Origin: an uncultured Opitutales bacterium
Lineage (GTDB): Bacteria > Verrucomicrobiota > Verrucomicrobiia > Opitutales > Intestinicryptomonadaceae
Assembly (NCBI GenBank): GCA_900548275.1
Contig: URJY01000002.1
Location: 62,001-126,000, forward strand
Direction: 5' to 3'
Length of the DNA stretch: 64,000 nucleotides
Part shown: positions 43,187 through 53,386 of the stretch, piece after piece
Position numbering within the stretch: the first letter of the stretch is position 1
How the letters are laid out: each line of letters opens with the position of its first letter
The notes under the pieces: generated by a model
Databases searched by the model: none
The model's input: only the letters and a program-made list of their open reading frames with translations
Told to the model about the DNA's origin: nothing
Made by a program: the position numbers and the translations under genes

Positions 43187-43595
43187 AGTTTATACGGCAG
43201 ACCGAATGTGATAAAGAGCGACAACGGGTCGGAATTTAGGAGTCGGTATATGGAGAAGTGAAGCAAAGCACGTGGAATAACGCTCGAGTTTACGAGTCCG
43301 GGGAAGGTGACGGAGAACGGGCAGATAGAAAGCTTCAACGGAACGATGCGCAACGAACTATTGCGCGGAGTCGAGTTCGAGAGCGTGCATGAGGCACGGA
43401 ATGAGCTGGAGAAATGGCGCGAAAAGTACAATAACAAGCGACCGCACTCGGCGTTGAACTACGAACCGCCGAGCAGTCTCCGCCGCCCCCATGGGGGCGA
43501 TACGAACCAATTTAATCTTGAATTAATAAACCCAATCGACAATAACGTCAACCAAGCCAATTTACTCCCTTAGCTTACTGCCCTAATTTTGGGCA
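43187..43595 (+). mobile_element. IS3-family remnant: 3' part of orfB with right end
   Basis: The frame reads the C-terminal DDE transposase region: IKSDNGSEFRSRY (second catalytic Asp), then an in-frame TGA at about 43259, then FTSPGKVTENGQIESFNGTM (third catalytic residue Glu) and KYNNKRPHSALNYEPPS. The 5' two thirds of the element are missing. The element end, in the form TTACTCCCTTAGCTTACTGC followed by a TGCCC-type inverted end, lies at 43568-43595. It is dead, by truncation and stop codon. Confidence 0.8.
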
Positions 43596-43664
43596 CAGCG
43601 CAATTATCATTCCAAATAAATACAAAAAACATAATATAACACTTGATATAATTGTGAATTAAAT

Positions 43665-44225
43665 ATGCCAAAACATGAATTAATATCAAACAAATGCGTA
43701 AACTGTTTTATCGCAGTCATGGCATTGTTGTATTTATTTCCCGTACCGCTATTGCTAAGTGGTCATGGATTTGTCGTGACTATGCAATCGATTGCTTTTT
43801 GTTGTGCGTTTATTTTATTATTATTTTTCAAAAAGTATATTAATTTTTTTCATAAAACATTACTATTGACGCTTCCCTTGCTCTATACTTTAGGTATATA
43901 TTATCTTGGAAAGACATATGGAGACGATCGATATAATCAGGCATCTGCCGTTTTTCGGATATTTATATTCGTATATTCGGTATATCCCTCTTTGATTTTT
44001 GTGATTTACGCAAACGCTTTTTACTGTTTGAAAGATATATCTTTTTTTTACAAGGCAGTAATCCCAATAACACTATATATCTTGTCATTAACGTTTTTGT
44101 ACTATAACTATATGAACATAGATAATATTTTATTCAAATTGACAATTCTGTTAATGATACCAGTTTACATATTATTCAATTTCATACACTTCTCAATATA
44201 CAAAATACGGAGATCTAACCATTAA
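43665..44225 (+). CDS. Polytopic membrane protein, unknown
   Basis: 186 residues with five or six membrane helices (FIAVMALLYLFPVPLLL, TLPLLYTLGIYYL, AVFRIFIFVYSVYPSLIFVIYA and others). No family was recognised. It lies between two inverted IS3 remnants and directly upstream of a hydrolase fragment related to the secretory operon, so it may be the surviving member of a second such locus. AT-rich. Confidence 0.6.
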   Translation: MPKHELISNKCVNCFIAVMALLYLFPVPLLLSGHGFVVTMQSIAFCCAFILLLFFKKYINFFHKTLLLTLPLLYTLGIYYLGKTYGDDRYNQASAVFRIFIFVYSVYPSLIFVIYANAFYCLKDISFFYKAVIPITLYILSLTFLYYNYMNIDNILFKLTILLMIPVYILFNFIHFSIYKIRRSNH

Positions 44226-44242
44226 AAAAGTTCATCTGTCTT

Positions 44243-44565
44243 TTGTATTTTCTTTCCTTCCAAGTAATCATATTTGAAAGCGAACTTTTTGAGTTATCTC
44301 TTCCTATTACAAAAGATCTCACGAGAGCCAAACTGTTATATTTTTCTTATAATTTTAATCCCGCGGGGATTCTAATTTTAGCTTCTGGATATAATAGCGA
44401 TGGAACCATAATTAAAAAGAAAGAATGGATAGATTTTGCGAAAGAAAACAAGCTCATATTGGTGGGATTATCGTTTGCCTCCAATGTAGAAGACTTGCAA
44501 AATGGCAAGGAATATTATTATGCTTCAAAAGGATCAGGAAAGCTGTTGCTTGACGGATTGCGGAG
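44243..44565 (+). pseudogene. Alpha/beta hydrolase fragment truncated by an IS element
   Basis: About 105 codons align with the N-terminal half of the operon hydrolase at 27386-28213: GILILASGYNSDGTIIKKKEWIDFAKENKL parallels the segment around APGMNTDGTFF, and YYYASKGSGKLLLDGLR parallels YYWPEQGSGQALLDEIK. The alignment stops exactly where the inverted end of the IS3-type element begins (TGCCCC at 44566). The signal peptide is also unclear. No Ser/His catalytic part remains. Confidence 0.75.
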
Positions 44566-45005
44566 TGCCCCAATTTAGGGCAGGAAGCTAAGGGAGTAAA
44601 CTGACTTGGTTGACGTTATTGTCGATTGGGTTTATTGATTCAAGATTAAATCGGTTCGTATCGCCCCCATGGGGGCGGCAGAGACTGCTCGGCGGTTCGT
44701 AGTTCAACGCCGAGTGCGGTCGCCCGTTATTGTACTTTTCGCGCCATTTGTCCAGCTCAAGCTCTCGAAGCCTTTGTATGCTCTTGGAGTCCATTCCGCT
44801 GTATTTTGCATTCCAGCGCTAATACGACGAATCGTTGACCCCGTACTTTCGCAGCGTATCCGAAACGTTGTTCAACACCTCCGCCTCTTTGAGTATTTGC
44901 GTGATTTGCTCTTCCGTGTATTTTTTGCGTCTGTTGCCCATTTGATTTGCCTTCCTATTTTGCAAATCAATTTACCCCTTGCAAGTCTGTCCTGTTTTTC
45001 GGGCA
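44566..45005 (-). mobile_element. IS3-type internal-deletion derivative
   Basis: About 440 bp with both ends present. On the minus strand an orfA opening (MGNRRKKYTEEQITQILKEA, with a TAG after VNDSSY) runs, via a join at RLRELELDKWREKYNN, into the orfB C-terminus RPHSALNYEPPS. The middle of the element is deleted between similar GAGCTGGA-type sequences. End sequences TGCCCCAATTTAGGGCAGG and TGCCCGAAAAACAGGACAG are imperfect inverted repeats. It cannot encode transposase but could be moved in trans. No clear target duplication was found. Confidence 0.75.
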
Positions 45006-45378
45006 CACAGCGGAATAATGGGCTTGGAGAACCTGCAAATTGTGGAAGTGTAGTTGGGGTGGGAACTCTCCGAGGACAACATAATCCGTTCCGATTTCAT
45101 ATGGTAGAACAAGCCTTGCGCCTCTTCCTCGAGGTTGGCTTCGGACAGTGTAGTTTGTCCTGTTTTTCGGGCACATTTCGGGATGTCGGGGAATGGACGC
45201 CTTCGACATATCGAAAGCCGTTGCCGACGCGCTTATATTCGCGGGGAGGGGCTATATGGTCTCTACAGTCTCTTCGGAAAAATCGGGCGCAAGCCGATAA
45301 CCGTATGCGGCGGCTCTTTCGGAATCGATCCGTCGAAAGTATGACGCGCCGGCGGGAAGTCGGAGAATAAACGCCAGT
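45006..45378. other. Gene-poor stretch with a second IS end and a gene remnant
   Basis: A second copy of the orfA-side IS end (TTGTCCTGTTTTTCGGGCAC, 45148-45167) shows an older insertion. After it, two frames carry pieces of a degraded gene: MDAFDISKAVADALIFAGRG near 45194 and, shifted, LYSLFGKIGRKPITVCGG ending at a TGA near 45343. No intact gene is supported. Confidence 0.5.
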
Positions 45379-47688
45379 CTATTTTGTCATCGAGCTTGGC
45401 GCACTGTCTTCGGCAACGCCCCTTGACATGTTCGGCTTGTCCGACATTTCCATTACAATTTCGCCGCCGTTTCTGAGTCGGGCGAAGGTAAAGTAGTTTT
45501 TGTCGTACTCCTTTCCGTCAATCTTCAGCGACTTTATGTACACGTTTTCGGGAGAGTTGTTTTCGGCTCTAATCGTAAGCTTTTTGCCGTCGGGCATAGA
45601 AACCTCGACTTTCCTGAACAACGGCGAACCTATTGCGAATTCGCCGTCCACGGGGCACACGGGGTAAAAGCCCAACGCCGAGAAAACATACCAAGCCGAA
45701 GTCTGCCCGTTGTCTTCGTCGCCGCAATAGGCGTCGACTTCGGGCTTGTAGAGCTTTTCCATTATCCGCCTTGTCCAGTACTGCGCCTTCCACGGTTGAC
45801 CGAGCCAGTCGTAAATATACGCGCCGTGTTGTATGGGCTGGTTGCCGTGCGCATATTGTCCGAAATTCATAATCTGCATTTCCCTGATTTCGTGTATCAC
45901 GGTCTTGTAGACGCCCACGTCGAAAACGGGAGCCATCGCAAACATATCGTCGAGCCGCTTCGCCGCCTTGTCCCTGCCGCCCATAAGCTCCGCCAGACCG
46001 TTTATGTCGTGGAAAACGCTCCAAGTATATTGAAGCGAATTGCCCTCGGTAAAGTCGCCGCCCCACTCCACGGGATTGAAATTCCTCTTAAATTCGCCCT
46101 TCGAATCGCGGCCAACCATCATCGAGCGTTTCGCGTCGAACAGATTGCGGTAGTTTTGGGCGCGTTTTGCAAACTTTTCCACAACGGCGGCGTCTTTGCC
46201 CAAAGCCTGCGCGAACTTCATAATGCAGTAGTCGGCATAGGCGTATTCGAGCGTGCGCGCCGCACTTTCCTTTAGTTTGATGTCGTTGGGAACATAGCCC
46301 AAAGTATTGTATTCCCTTGCACCCGCCCTGCCCAACGAGTTGTTCGTTTCGCAGAAAGATTCTGCACCCTTGTTCATCGCACGCCACAGAACTTCGCCGT
46401 CCGCCGCGCTTTTCGACACAAACAGATACGCGCTTGCCGCAACCGACGACGAGTTCGAGCCTATCATGCAATTCACATACCCCGGCGACGCCCATTCGGG
46501 AAACCATCCGCCCTCCTTAAACGTGTTCTGCATGCCCTCCAAAACCGTTTCGCTCCGCTCGGGAAAGAGCAAATTGAAGAGAGGATGAACCGCCCTGAAA
46601 GTGTCCCAATAACCGTTGTCGGTCGTCATCGCCCCGCTTTCAATCTTTCCGCTGAACGGGCTGTAGTGCACTTTGTTGCCGTCCTTGTCGGTTTCGAAAA
46701 AGTCGCGCGGGAAGAGCAGCGTTCTGAAGAATGCCGTGTAGAACATTTTTACATTCGGATAGTCGTCTATTTTGTCGTCGCACACGCGTATTTTCGAAAG
46801 ATGTTTGTTCCACTGCGCATTGCATTGCGCCCTGCATTCGTCGAATGAAGTTTTCGCAACCTCCCTTTCGAAATTGAGCTCCGCCTGCTGCAGACTTATA
46901 AACGAAGTCGCAACCCGAATGCCGACGCTTTCACCCCGCTTCGTTTTGAATGTCAGGATTGCGCCTTTTTGCGCGTCGGAATTTTTTGTCCGCGTTTCGC
47001 CCTCGTAAATATTTTTACCGTCGAACACGGCGTAGGAGGCAAGGGGCTTGTCGAATTTGAGCACGAAATATTTTGCGAAATCGCCCGCCACACAACCACC
47101 GCGCGAATTTATCCAAACGCTTTTGCCGACCACCGTGTTTTTTTCGGGAATTATTTTCACGAACGATTTCCCCGAGAGGGCGTCTATGACAAAGTTTGCA
47201 TTGTCGGAATCGGGATACGAAACGCGCATATGCGCGCCCCTCGACGTGGGAGCAAGCTCGAAAGTGGTATCGTAGTCCGCCAAATATACGCTGTAATAGT
47301 CGGGCCTTATTGTTTCCGCCTTGTGCGAAATCCAACTTTGCCTGTCTTTTTCCAGACTCTTTTTTTCGCCGACGGTCGGCATAAAACACAATACGCCGTA
47401 GTCGCCTATCCACGGAGTTGCTTGGTGCGTCAGCCTGATTGCGTTGAACATCTTGTCGGAATGCGCATACCACCAAAGCTTCGAGTAGTCTCTTGATTGC
47501 GGCGACCAAAAATTCATACCGAACGGCACCGCCACGCATGGATACAAATTGCCCGACGACAATTCCGCCACCGAATCGCTGCCCGCCTCGGGCATAACAT
47601 ATTTTGTGAGGTCTTTTTCCCCGCCCTGCGCCGCGAACAAAACGCCGCCTACAAGACACGCCATAAAGACATAAATCTTTCTTACCAT
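45379..47688 (-). CDS. GH92 family alpha-mannosidase, secreted
   Basis: 769 residues. Signal peptide MVRKIYVFMACLVGGVLFAA. The N-terminal beta-sandwich shows GSDSVAELSSGNLYPCVAVPFGM and the (alpha/alpha)6 catalytic part shows GGWFPEWASPGYVNCMIGSNS, GGDFTEGNSLQYTW and the GH92 signature CGDEDNGQTSAWYVFSALGFYPV near residue 680 (read here in shorter form as GDEDNGQ). GH92 enzymes are calcium-dependent exo-acting alpha-mannosidases (mostly alpha-1,2) that trim N-glycans and yeast mannans. It suggests glycan foraging in a host-associated or detritus habitat. It stands alone. Confidence 0.92.
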   Translation of the reverse strand: MVRKIYVFMACLVGGVLFAAQGGEKDLTKYVMPEAGSDSVAELSSGNLYPCVAVPFGMNFWSPQSRDYSKLWWYAHSDKMFNAIRLTHQATPWIGDYGVLCFMPTVGEKKSLEKDRQSWISHKAETIRPDYYSVYLADYDTTFELAPTSRGAHMRVSYPDSDNANFVIDALSGKSFVKIIPEKNTVVGKSVWINSRGGCVAGDFAKYFVLKFDKPLASYAVFDGKNIYEGETRTKNSDAQKGAILTFKTKRGESVGIRVATSFISLQQAELNFEREVAKTSFDECRAQCNAQWNKHLSKIRVCDDKIDDYPNVKMFYTAFFRTLLFPRDFFETDKDGNKVHYSPFSGKIESGAMTTDNGYWDTFRAVHPLFNLLFPERSETVLEGMQNTFKEGGWFPEWASPGYVNCMIGSNSSSVAASAYLFVSKSAADGEVLWRAMNKGAESFCETNNSLGRAGAREYNTLGYVPNDIKLKESAARTLEYAYADYCIMKFAQALGKDAAVVEKFAKRAQNYRNLFDAKRSMMVGRDSKGEFKRNFNPVEWGGDFTEGNSLQYTWSVFHDINGLAELMGGRDKAAKRLDDMFAMAPVFDVGVYKTVIHEIREMQIMNFGQYAHGNQPIQHGAYIYDWLGQPWKAQYWTRRIMEKLYKPEVDAYCGDEDNGQTSAWYVFSALGFYPVCPVDGEFAIGSPLFRKVEVSMPDGKKLTIRAENNSPENVYIKSLKIDGKEYDKNYFTFARLRNGGEIVMEMSDKPNMSRGVAEDSAPSSMTK

Positions 47689-47925
47689 AACTTATCGGTA
47701 ATTTAGCAACGCGCTCTTTTCAAGTAAATTTACCGTCTAAGACAAGGGAATGCGCACTTCACACAAAAAAAATGCGCACCCGATACGACACCCTCTGCGG
47801 AAGACATTTCGCCGCGCGGGTATTTGCGTGCCGATTTTCGCCGAACGGGAAAACGACGTCCCCCCACCCGACAACCGAAACATCGGCGGCGGGGGAAGGT
47901 CGCGCGAAACGATTCGCAATCCGCC

Positions 47926-49374
47926 TTATTCCAAGCCCATCGCTTTCGCCACGCCTCTGCCGTAGGCGGGGTCGGCTTTCGAGCAGTTTTCTATATGGCG
48001 TCTTTTTATGAATTCGGGAGCGTCGCCCATCGCCCTTGCCGTGTTTGCGAAAAGCCGTTCCTTCTGCTCGGACGTCATCGCGCGGAAGCGTTTGGCGGGC
48101 TGCGAATAATAGTCGTCGTCGTCTTCGCGGAAATTCCACGAGTCGCCGTCGCCGTCAACGGGCGTGCATGGAACACGGTACTCGGGCTGTTCCTGCCATG
48201 CCCCGTACGAGTTGGGCTCGTAGGCGGTTTTGCCGCCGTAGTTGCCGTCGACCCGCATTCTTCCGTCGCGCGAATATCCCGTTATCGGGCAGCGCGGTCT
48301 GTTCACGGGAATTTGATAGTGGTTTACGCCGAGTCTGTAGCGTTGCGCGTCACCGTATCCGAACAGTCGCGCCTGAAGCATTTTGTCGGGCGAAAAGCCT
48401 ATCCCGGGGACAACGTTTGCAGGGTTGAACGCCGCCTGCTCCACGTCCTGAAAATAGTTTTCGGGATTCCTGTTGAGCTCCATTATGCCGACCTCCTCGA
48501 GCGGAAATTCGTCGGTATACCACTCCTTTGTCAGGTCGAATGGATTGTACGGCATTTTCTTTGCCTGCTCCGTCGTCATCGTCTGAATGCAGAGCTTCCA
48601 GCGAGGGAAATCGCCCATTTCGATGTGCTCGAAGAGGTCGCGTTGGTTGCTGTCCCTGTCTTTTGCGATGACGCGTTCCGCCTCTTCGTCGGTGAGAAAT
48701 TTTATCGGCTGTTGACATACCCAATGGAATTTTACCCAAATAAGTTCGTTCTTAATATTATACATACTGAATGTGTGGCTGCCGAAACCGTGCATATTGC
48801 GGAATGATGCGGGGATTCCGTCGTCGCCCATCGTTATCGTAATCTGGTGCAGGGCTTCGGGAAGGCTCGTCCAGAAGTCCCAATTATTTTTCGCCGACCG
48901 CAGGTTGGTCTTCGGGTCACGTTTGACGGCGTGGTTTAAATCGGGGAAATGGTGCCCGTCGCGGATGAAGAACACGGGAGTGTTGTTGCCGACAAGGTCC
49001 CAGTTTCCCTCCTCGGTGTAGAACTTTACGGCAAACCCGCGTATGTCGCGCTCGGCGTCGGCTGCTCCGCGTTCGCCCGCGACGGTCGAGAAGCGCACAA
49101 AGACATCGGTTTTCTTTCCGATTTCGGAGAACAATTTCGCGCGGGTATACTTTGTTATGTCGTGCGTAGTGGTAAAAGTTCCGAACGCGCCCGAGCCCTT
49201 GGCGTGCATGCGGCGTTCGGGAATGACCTCGCGGTTGAAGTTAGCCATTTTTTCCTGAAACCACACGTCCTCCATCAGCATCGGACCTCGGGGGCCCGCC
49301 GTGCGCGAGTTCTGGTTGTCCGCGATGGGACGCCCGAAATTATTCGTCAATTTGTCCTTTTTTACTTCGTTCAT
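47926..49374 (-). CDS. katA: Heme catalase (clade 3 type)
   Basis: 482 residues from the ATG at 49374, preceded by AAAGGA; the in-frame extension to 49431 lacks homology. Catalytic residues are in place: H57 (RRMHAKGSG), Asn in [12 protein letters not shown] and the proximal heme Tyr in [14 protein letters not shown]. Length and sequence (PLTTNFGRP-like opening, [18 protein letters not shown]) match small-subunit monofunctional catalases, which break down H2O2 in the cytoplasm. It shows the organism meets oxidative stress. It is not obviously part of an operon. Confidence 0.95.
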   Translation of the reverse strand: MNEVKKDKLTNNFGRPIADNQNSRTAGPRGPMLMEDVWFQEKMANFNREVIPERRMHAKGSGAFGTFTTTHDITKYTRAKLFSEIGKKTDVFVRFSTVAGERGAADAERDIRGFAVKFYTEEGNWDLVGNNTPVFFIRDGHHFPDLNHAVKRDPKTNLRSAKNNWDFWTSLPEALHQITITMGDDGIPASFRNMHGFGSHTFSMYNIKNELIWVKFHWVCQQPIKFLTDEEAERVIAKDRDSNQRDLFEHIEMGDFPRWKLCIQTMTTEQAKKMPYNPFDLTKEWYTDEFPLEEVGIMELNRNPENYFQDVEQAAFNPANVVPGIGFSPDKMLQARLFGYGDAQRYRLGVNHYQIPVNRPRCPITGYSRDGRMRVDGNYGGKTAYEPNSYGAWQEQPEYRVPCTPVDGDGDSWNFREDDDDYYSQPAKRFRAMTSEQKERLFANTARAMGDAPEFIKRRHIENCSKADPAYGRGVAKAMGLE

Positions 49375-49512
49375 TGGTATCCTTTTTTCGATTGTTCGGG
49401 AACCGAGTTTTGCTCGGCTTGAAAGCGACATCCCCGATATGCTTATCGATAGAATACCCGTGCGGCTTTAACTTTTTCGAAAGCCGCGGACATATGTTCG
49501 GCAAATGCGTAC

Positions 49513-49539
49513 AAAAAAAGCGGACGCTTTAGCGTCCGC
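49513..49539 (-). terminator. Terminator of tRNA-Ser
   Basis: A 9-bp perfect stem (GCGGACGCT with AGCGTCCGC, 2-nt loop, 49520-49539), followed on the minus strand by a run of seven T. It lies 18 nt after the tRNA 3' end. Confidence 0.85.
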
Positions 49540-49557
49540 AAAAATTCATTCAAATCA

Positions 49558-49648
49558 CGGAGAGGATGAGATTCGAACTCACGGTAGGGGTTTAAATCCC
49601 TACACCGGTTTAGCAAACCAGCGCGATCGGCCACTCCGCCACCTCTCC
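49558..49648 (-). tRNA. tRNA-Ser (anticodon GCU)
   Basis: 91 nt on the minus strand. Acceptor stem GGAGAGG pairs with CCTCTCC, with discriminator G as is usual for serine. The anticodon loop TTTGCTAAA gives GCU (codons AGC/AGU). A long variable arm (TGTAGGGATTTAAACCCCTAC) and the T-loop GTTCGAATC are present. CCA is not encoded. Confidence 0.95.
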
Positions 49649-49813
49649 TGATTTGAAAGATGTGATGACATATATTTTCCGCCGTTTGGGCAAGAAAAAA
49701 ATTCGGCAAAAGCCTTTATTTCGCCATTTTCCCCGCCTACCGCGCAAAAATGCAATATTCGGCTTGCGAAAGCGGCGCGACAACCGCACTATTACCCGCG
49801 TTCAATCCGTTCG

Positions 49814-50674
49814 ATGAAACCGTTTTTCAAATTGTCGGCACTGCTGTTTGTCATGTCCCTCTGGATTTGGGGGATTGTCGTAGAGCCGTACGTTTTTCTC
49901 GACTACGACTTTGCCGAAATCGAATCGCCGAATTGGAGCAAAAACTTGGACGGGCTGAAGGTTGCGCTCGTCTCTGACATCCACGCGGGGGCGAATCCCG
50001 CCGAAATTTGGCGCGTCGAAAGAATCGTGAAAAAAACGAACGCCGCCAAGCCCGACTTGATTCTCCTGCTCGGCGACTACACGAACGGCTCCGTATGCGA
50101 ATCGAAAATGGGAATGGACAGGCTCGCAAAGAGCTTCGCCAAGTTCTCCGCGCCGCTCGGGGTCTACGCCGTGCTCGGCAACCACGATACCTACTACGGA
50201 ACGACGCCGATAAGAAAGATGCTCGCCGACGCGAAGATTCCCCTGCTCGAAAATTCGAGCGCAAAGGTCGAAACCGGTCGCGGCGCGTTCCACCTTGCGG
50301 GCATCGCCGACGCACAAACGCGCAACTATTTTATGATTCCGACATTCGAGGACATCCCCGAAAATGCCGACGTCATATTTTTGTCGCACATCCCCGACGT
50401 GTTCGCGGAAATGCCGAAAGGCTGCGCGGCAATGTTTTCGGGGCACACGCACGGCGGACAAATCCGCCTGCCGTTTTTCGGAAACATAGCGGAGAAAGTC
50501 CTTGCGAAAAAAATCCCCATCGAGGGTTTCCACCGAAGCGGCGACAACATCATATACACAACGCGCGGGCTAGGTACGAGCCGCGTCCCAGTGCGCTTTA
50601 TGTGCACGCCCGCAATCACGATTGTAAAAATCAAAAGCGCGAAAGCCGCTTTCGGTACGCGTGCCGACAACTAA
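49814..50674 (+). CDS. Membrane-anchored metallophosphoesterase (YkuE/LpxG-like)
   Basis: 286 residues. An N-terminal membrane helix (LSALLFVMSLWIWGIVVEPYVF) precedes the calcineurin-like domain with all metal-binding motifs: VALVSDIHAG, LLLGDYTN, VLGNHDTYYG, FLSHIPD and FSGHTHGGQIRLP. Relatives include YkuE and UDP-2,3-diacylglucosamine hydrolases. The substrate is not determined by sequence. The porin gene follows 65 nt later with no obvious terminator. Confidence 0.88.
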   Translation: MKPFFKLSALLFVMSLWIWGIVVEPYVFLDYDFAEIESPNWSKNLDGLKVALVSDIHAGANPAEIWRVERIVKKTNAAKPDLILLLGDYTNGSVCESKMGMDRLAKSFAKFSAPLGVYAVLGNHDTYYGTTPIRKMLADAKIPLLENSSAKVETGRGAFHLAGIADAQTRNYFMIPTFEDIPENADVIFLSHIPDVFAEMPKGCAAMFSGHTHGGQIRLPFFGNIAEKVLAKKIPIEGFHRSGDNIIYTTRGLGTSRVPVRFMCTPAITIVKIKSAKAAFGTRADN

Positions 50675-50739
50675 AAATTCGTTGATTTCATCCGAATGAA
50701 AATTAGGATAACCATCCGAACAAACCCGTCTACACAGCA

Positions 50740-52152
50740 ATGAAAATCGGAACATTATCGAAAGTTGCTGCGGTTGCCGCCGCAGTGTTTGCATTCAACA
50801 GCCTGCAAGCCGCGCCGAAGGAATATTTCGGTCTGCCGCTTTTCGACAAGGATACGGGCGCGCCGATAGAGATGGCACCCGAATATTACGACAGCATAAT
50901 AAAAGACAAAAAATACCACCATCTGACATTCGACGAATGGTTCAACGCGCCGCACGCAACCGCCAACGTCTACGGGCTGAGACGCCAAGCGGAAAACAAC
51001 GGAATCGTTCCGTCAGTGGCGTATGTGGGCAACTTTGCGGCGAACACGTGCGGCGGGATGTCGCGCGGGGCGGACAACTCGAGCTCGGTAAATCTCGGAC
51101 TCGGCGTGAACCTGAAGGAACTTACGGGTATCGACGCGCTCGAGGGCTGGAGCATAGGCAACGCGTGGGGCTGGCGTTTCGGCAACAGCATAACGAAAAC
51201 GCGAATCGGCAACGCCTTCAACGTGCAGCAAAACTACGGCTCGCAGACGCTACAGCTGCAGTCGCTCTATCTGGCGTTCGACAAAAACCTGCACTCCGAC
51301 ATTGCGCTGACTTTTAAAATCGGACGTTTTGCGGCGGGCGACAACTTTATGTCGAAGCCCATTTACTGGCTCTACCAGAACAACGCGTTCGACGGCAACC
51401 CCGTCGGGGCGTTCAAGCAGACGCGCCTTTCGGCGTACCCAGGGAGCACTTGGGCGGCGTACGTGCAGCTTGAACACAAGGACGTGGGCTACGCCAAGAC
51501 GGGCGTCTACAAAATCAACACCGAAAAGCAGGACAATATGCACGGGCTCGACTGGGCGTTCAACGGCGACGGCGTGAACGCGAATTTCGAACTCGGCAAA
51601 AACTTCAACCACGACGCAAGCGGCAAGTCGCCCGCGAACGTTTCGGCGGGGATAATCGCCTCGTGGTACGACGCCCCGCACATCGACAACCCCTCCGAGT
51701 ACTCGCATTTCAACTGCTCGATATACGTGCAGGCTGACTATATGATTTTCAACCTCGGGCAGGTCAAGACCGACGAGCCGTACTACATCGTGCGCGACGA
51801 AGACAAATGGCGCGACCTGCGGGGAATCGTGCTCTGGGGCGCGTTCCAATACGACCCCTTCGAGAACCTCGCCGATATGCCGATTTTCGTAAACGGCGGG
51901 CTGCTCTTCAACGCGCCGTTCGAATCGCGCGCCGACGACGTGCTCTGTTTCGGCGTGGCATACGGAAAGTTCTCGAACAAGTACGCCGACCACAGGCGGG
52001 ACTCGTACGAAATCGCGTTCGAACTGAACTACAAACTGCAGATAAACAAGTTCTCGTTTATCCAGCCGAACGTGCAGTACATTTTCAACACGAACGGCGG
52101 GCAGTACGGCGACGCCTTTGTTCTCGGGCTGCAATACGGTTTGAATTTGTAG
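50740..52152 (+). CDS. OprB-family carbohydrate porin
   Basis: 470 residues. Signal peptide MKIGTLSKVAAVAAAVFAFNSLQAA. The body is a series of amphipathic beta strands with Gly/Asn/Tyr-rich turns, and typical OprB phrases occur: WGWRFGNS, LYLAFDKNLHSDIALTFKIGRFAAGDNF (in part), GGLLFNAPF and the C-terminal FVLGLQYGLNL, which ends near an aromatic/Leu terminus suited to BAM insertion. OprB proteins are outer-membrane channels for sugars. This shows a diderm cell. A bidirectional terminator follows at 52202. Confidence 0.85.
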   Translation: MKIGTLSKVAAVAAAVFAFNSLQAAPKEYFGLPLFDKDTGAPIEMAPEYYDSIIKDKKYHHLTFDEWFNAPHATANVYGLRRQAENNGIVPSVAYVGNFAANTCGGMSRGADNSSSVNLGLGVNLKELTGIDALEGWSIGNAWGWRFGNSITKTRIGNAFNVQQNYGSQTLQLQSLYLAFDKNLHSDIALTFKIGRFAAGDNFMSKPIYWLYQNNAFDGNPVGAFKQTRLSAYPGSTWAAYVQLEHKDVGYAKTGVYKINTEKQDNMHGLDWAFNGDGVNANFELGKNFNHDASGKSPANVSAGIIASWYDAPHIDNPSEYSHFNCSIYVQADYMIFNLGQVKTDEPYYIVRDEDKWRDLRGIVLWGAFQYDPFENLADMPIFVNGGLLFNAPFESRADDVLCFGVAYGKFSNKYADHRRDSYEIAFELNYKLQINKFSFIQPNVQYIFNTNGGQYGDAFVLGLQYGLNL

Positions 52153-52201
52153 AAAACGGCGCGGAATTTGCGGCGGCGCAAACGCGCGGCTTGCATTGCA
52201 C

Positions 52202-52238
52202 AAAAAAATCGGGACACGTTTTGCGTTCCGATTTTTTT
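52202..52238. terminator. Bidirectional terminator between convergent genes
   Basis: An 11-bp stem (AAAAAAATCGG with CCGATTTTTTT) between the porin and the convergent secreted-protein gene. Confidence 0.85.
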
Positions 52239-52286
52239 TGCGTTTTCGTCGAAGCCGAAATCGAATCGGCGCGGTTTTGCAAAAAC

Positions 52287-53270
52287 CTATCTTTCGGGCT
52301 TTACGGTGATGACAACGCGCACCACGCGGCCGCCGTCGGAAGCAAAGTTGCGCTTGATTTCCGCGTACGAGCCTTGGGCGTCAAGCTCGGAGGTTTCCTG
52401 CGGCTGGACGGACGCCCCTGCAGATTCTTCGCCCTCTCCGCCGCCGAATATGCCCGACTTCGAAAGAGCCTCGGAAAGCGACCGCGCCTTTTCGGGCGAA
52501 AGTCTGCCGAACTGGAAGCAGTAGGGCTTGCCGATGGAGATTTTCAAATCCTTAACGCCCAGCTTTTCGAAACGCTCGACAATCGGGTGCTTCGTTATCG
52601 AGTTCGAATTGTTGTTGCCGTCGGAATAGAAGCTGCCGTTGATGCGCGAGTAGGCGTAGTTCATATCGATGTACACCTTTTTCTCGGTGGCTTTGACGAT
52701 TTTCATCGAGCAGTACGAGCCGTAGTCGATTTCCTCGATGTCGCCCGTGTAGCGCGGACGCTTCTGTAAAAGCTTCTTGTAGTTTATGTCCTCGTCGGTA
52801 AGCCCGTAGCGTTTGCGGAACTCGTTGTATTCGGCATCGAACGAAGCCGCCCCGCGCGAGGCAAGCTCTTCGAGATTTTCGAGCGTCTTCACCTTTTCCT
52901 CGAGCGATTCGCGCCTGCCGACCGCCGCCGACTCGCTTTTCTGCGCCGATTCGAGTTCGTTCCGCGCCTGTTCGAGATATTTTTTCACAATCTCGGCGGG
53001 TTTCAATTCGGCAAGCTCCTCGAGCTTTTTCGTCTCGGCTTTCTGCGCCGCCCTTGCCGCCAAGCCGCCGTGCGGGAAACCCTTCGCCCTATAGCGTTTG
53101 GCGAGCAGTTTTCCGTCGAAACCCTTTGTCTGTTTTACGTCCTTTTCGAGCGAGAAACAGAATTTGTCTTCGGAACGGTTGCCGACAATCGTTTCCACGG
53201 TGACCAGATATGATTGCGCGAGCGCGCAGCACGACGCCGACAGTGCGAAAAGAATCGTAAAAAATTTCAT
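52287..53270 (-). CDS. Secreted coiled-coil protein, unknown
   Basis: 327 residues. Signal peptide MKFFTILFALSASCCALAQ. Residues ~75-150 are a charged coiled coil (AAQKAETKKLEELAELKPAEIVKKYL in part, then ESLEEKVKTLENLEEL). A beta-rich segment follows (YCSMKIVKATEKKVYIDMNYAYSRING in part), then an acidic Ser/Glu/Gly linker near 275-295 and a short C-terminal strand region. No family was recognised. It lies downstream of the three paralogous envelope genes, with a 116-nt gap. Confidence 0.65.
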   Translation of the reverse strand: MKFFTILFALSASCCALAQSYLVTVETIVGNRSEDKFCFSLEKDVKQTKGFDGKLLAKRYRAKGFPHGGLAARAAQKAETKKLEELAELKPAEIVKKYLEQARNELESAQKSESAAVGRRESLEEKVKTLENLEELASRGAASFDAEYNEFRKRYGLTDEDINYKKLLQKRPRYTGDIEEIDYGSYCSMKIVKATEKKVYIDMNYAYSRINGSFYSDGNNNSNSITKHPIVERFEKLGVKDLKISIGKPYCFQFGRLSPEKARSLSEALSKSGIFGGGEGEESAGASVQPQETSELDAQGSYAEIKRNFASDGGRVVRVVITVKPER

Positions 53271-53386
53271 AAAGCCAATATCCCCGAATTTGAAGAGTAA
53301 AAGCGGACTTGATATTGGAACATCGCCGCGTTGTCAAGACAACACGGCTTCGGCAACGCCCCTCCCCCGAAACGCCGCGACGACCG

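Noticed and set aside
44669..45370. 233-codon plus-strand frame across the IS derivative
   Set aside because: It crosses the transposon end and consists of antisense transposase plus flanking debris.
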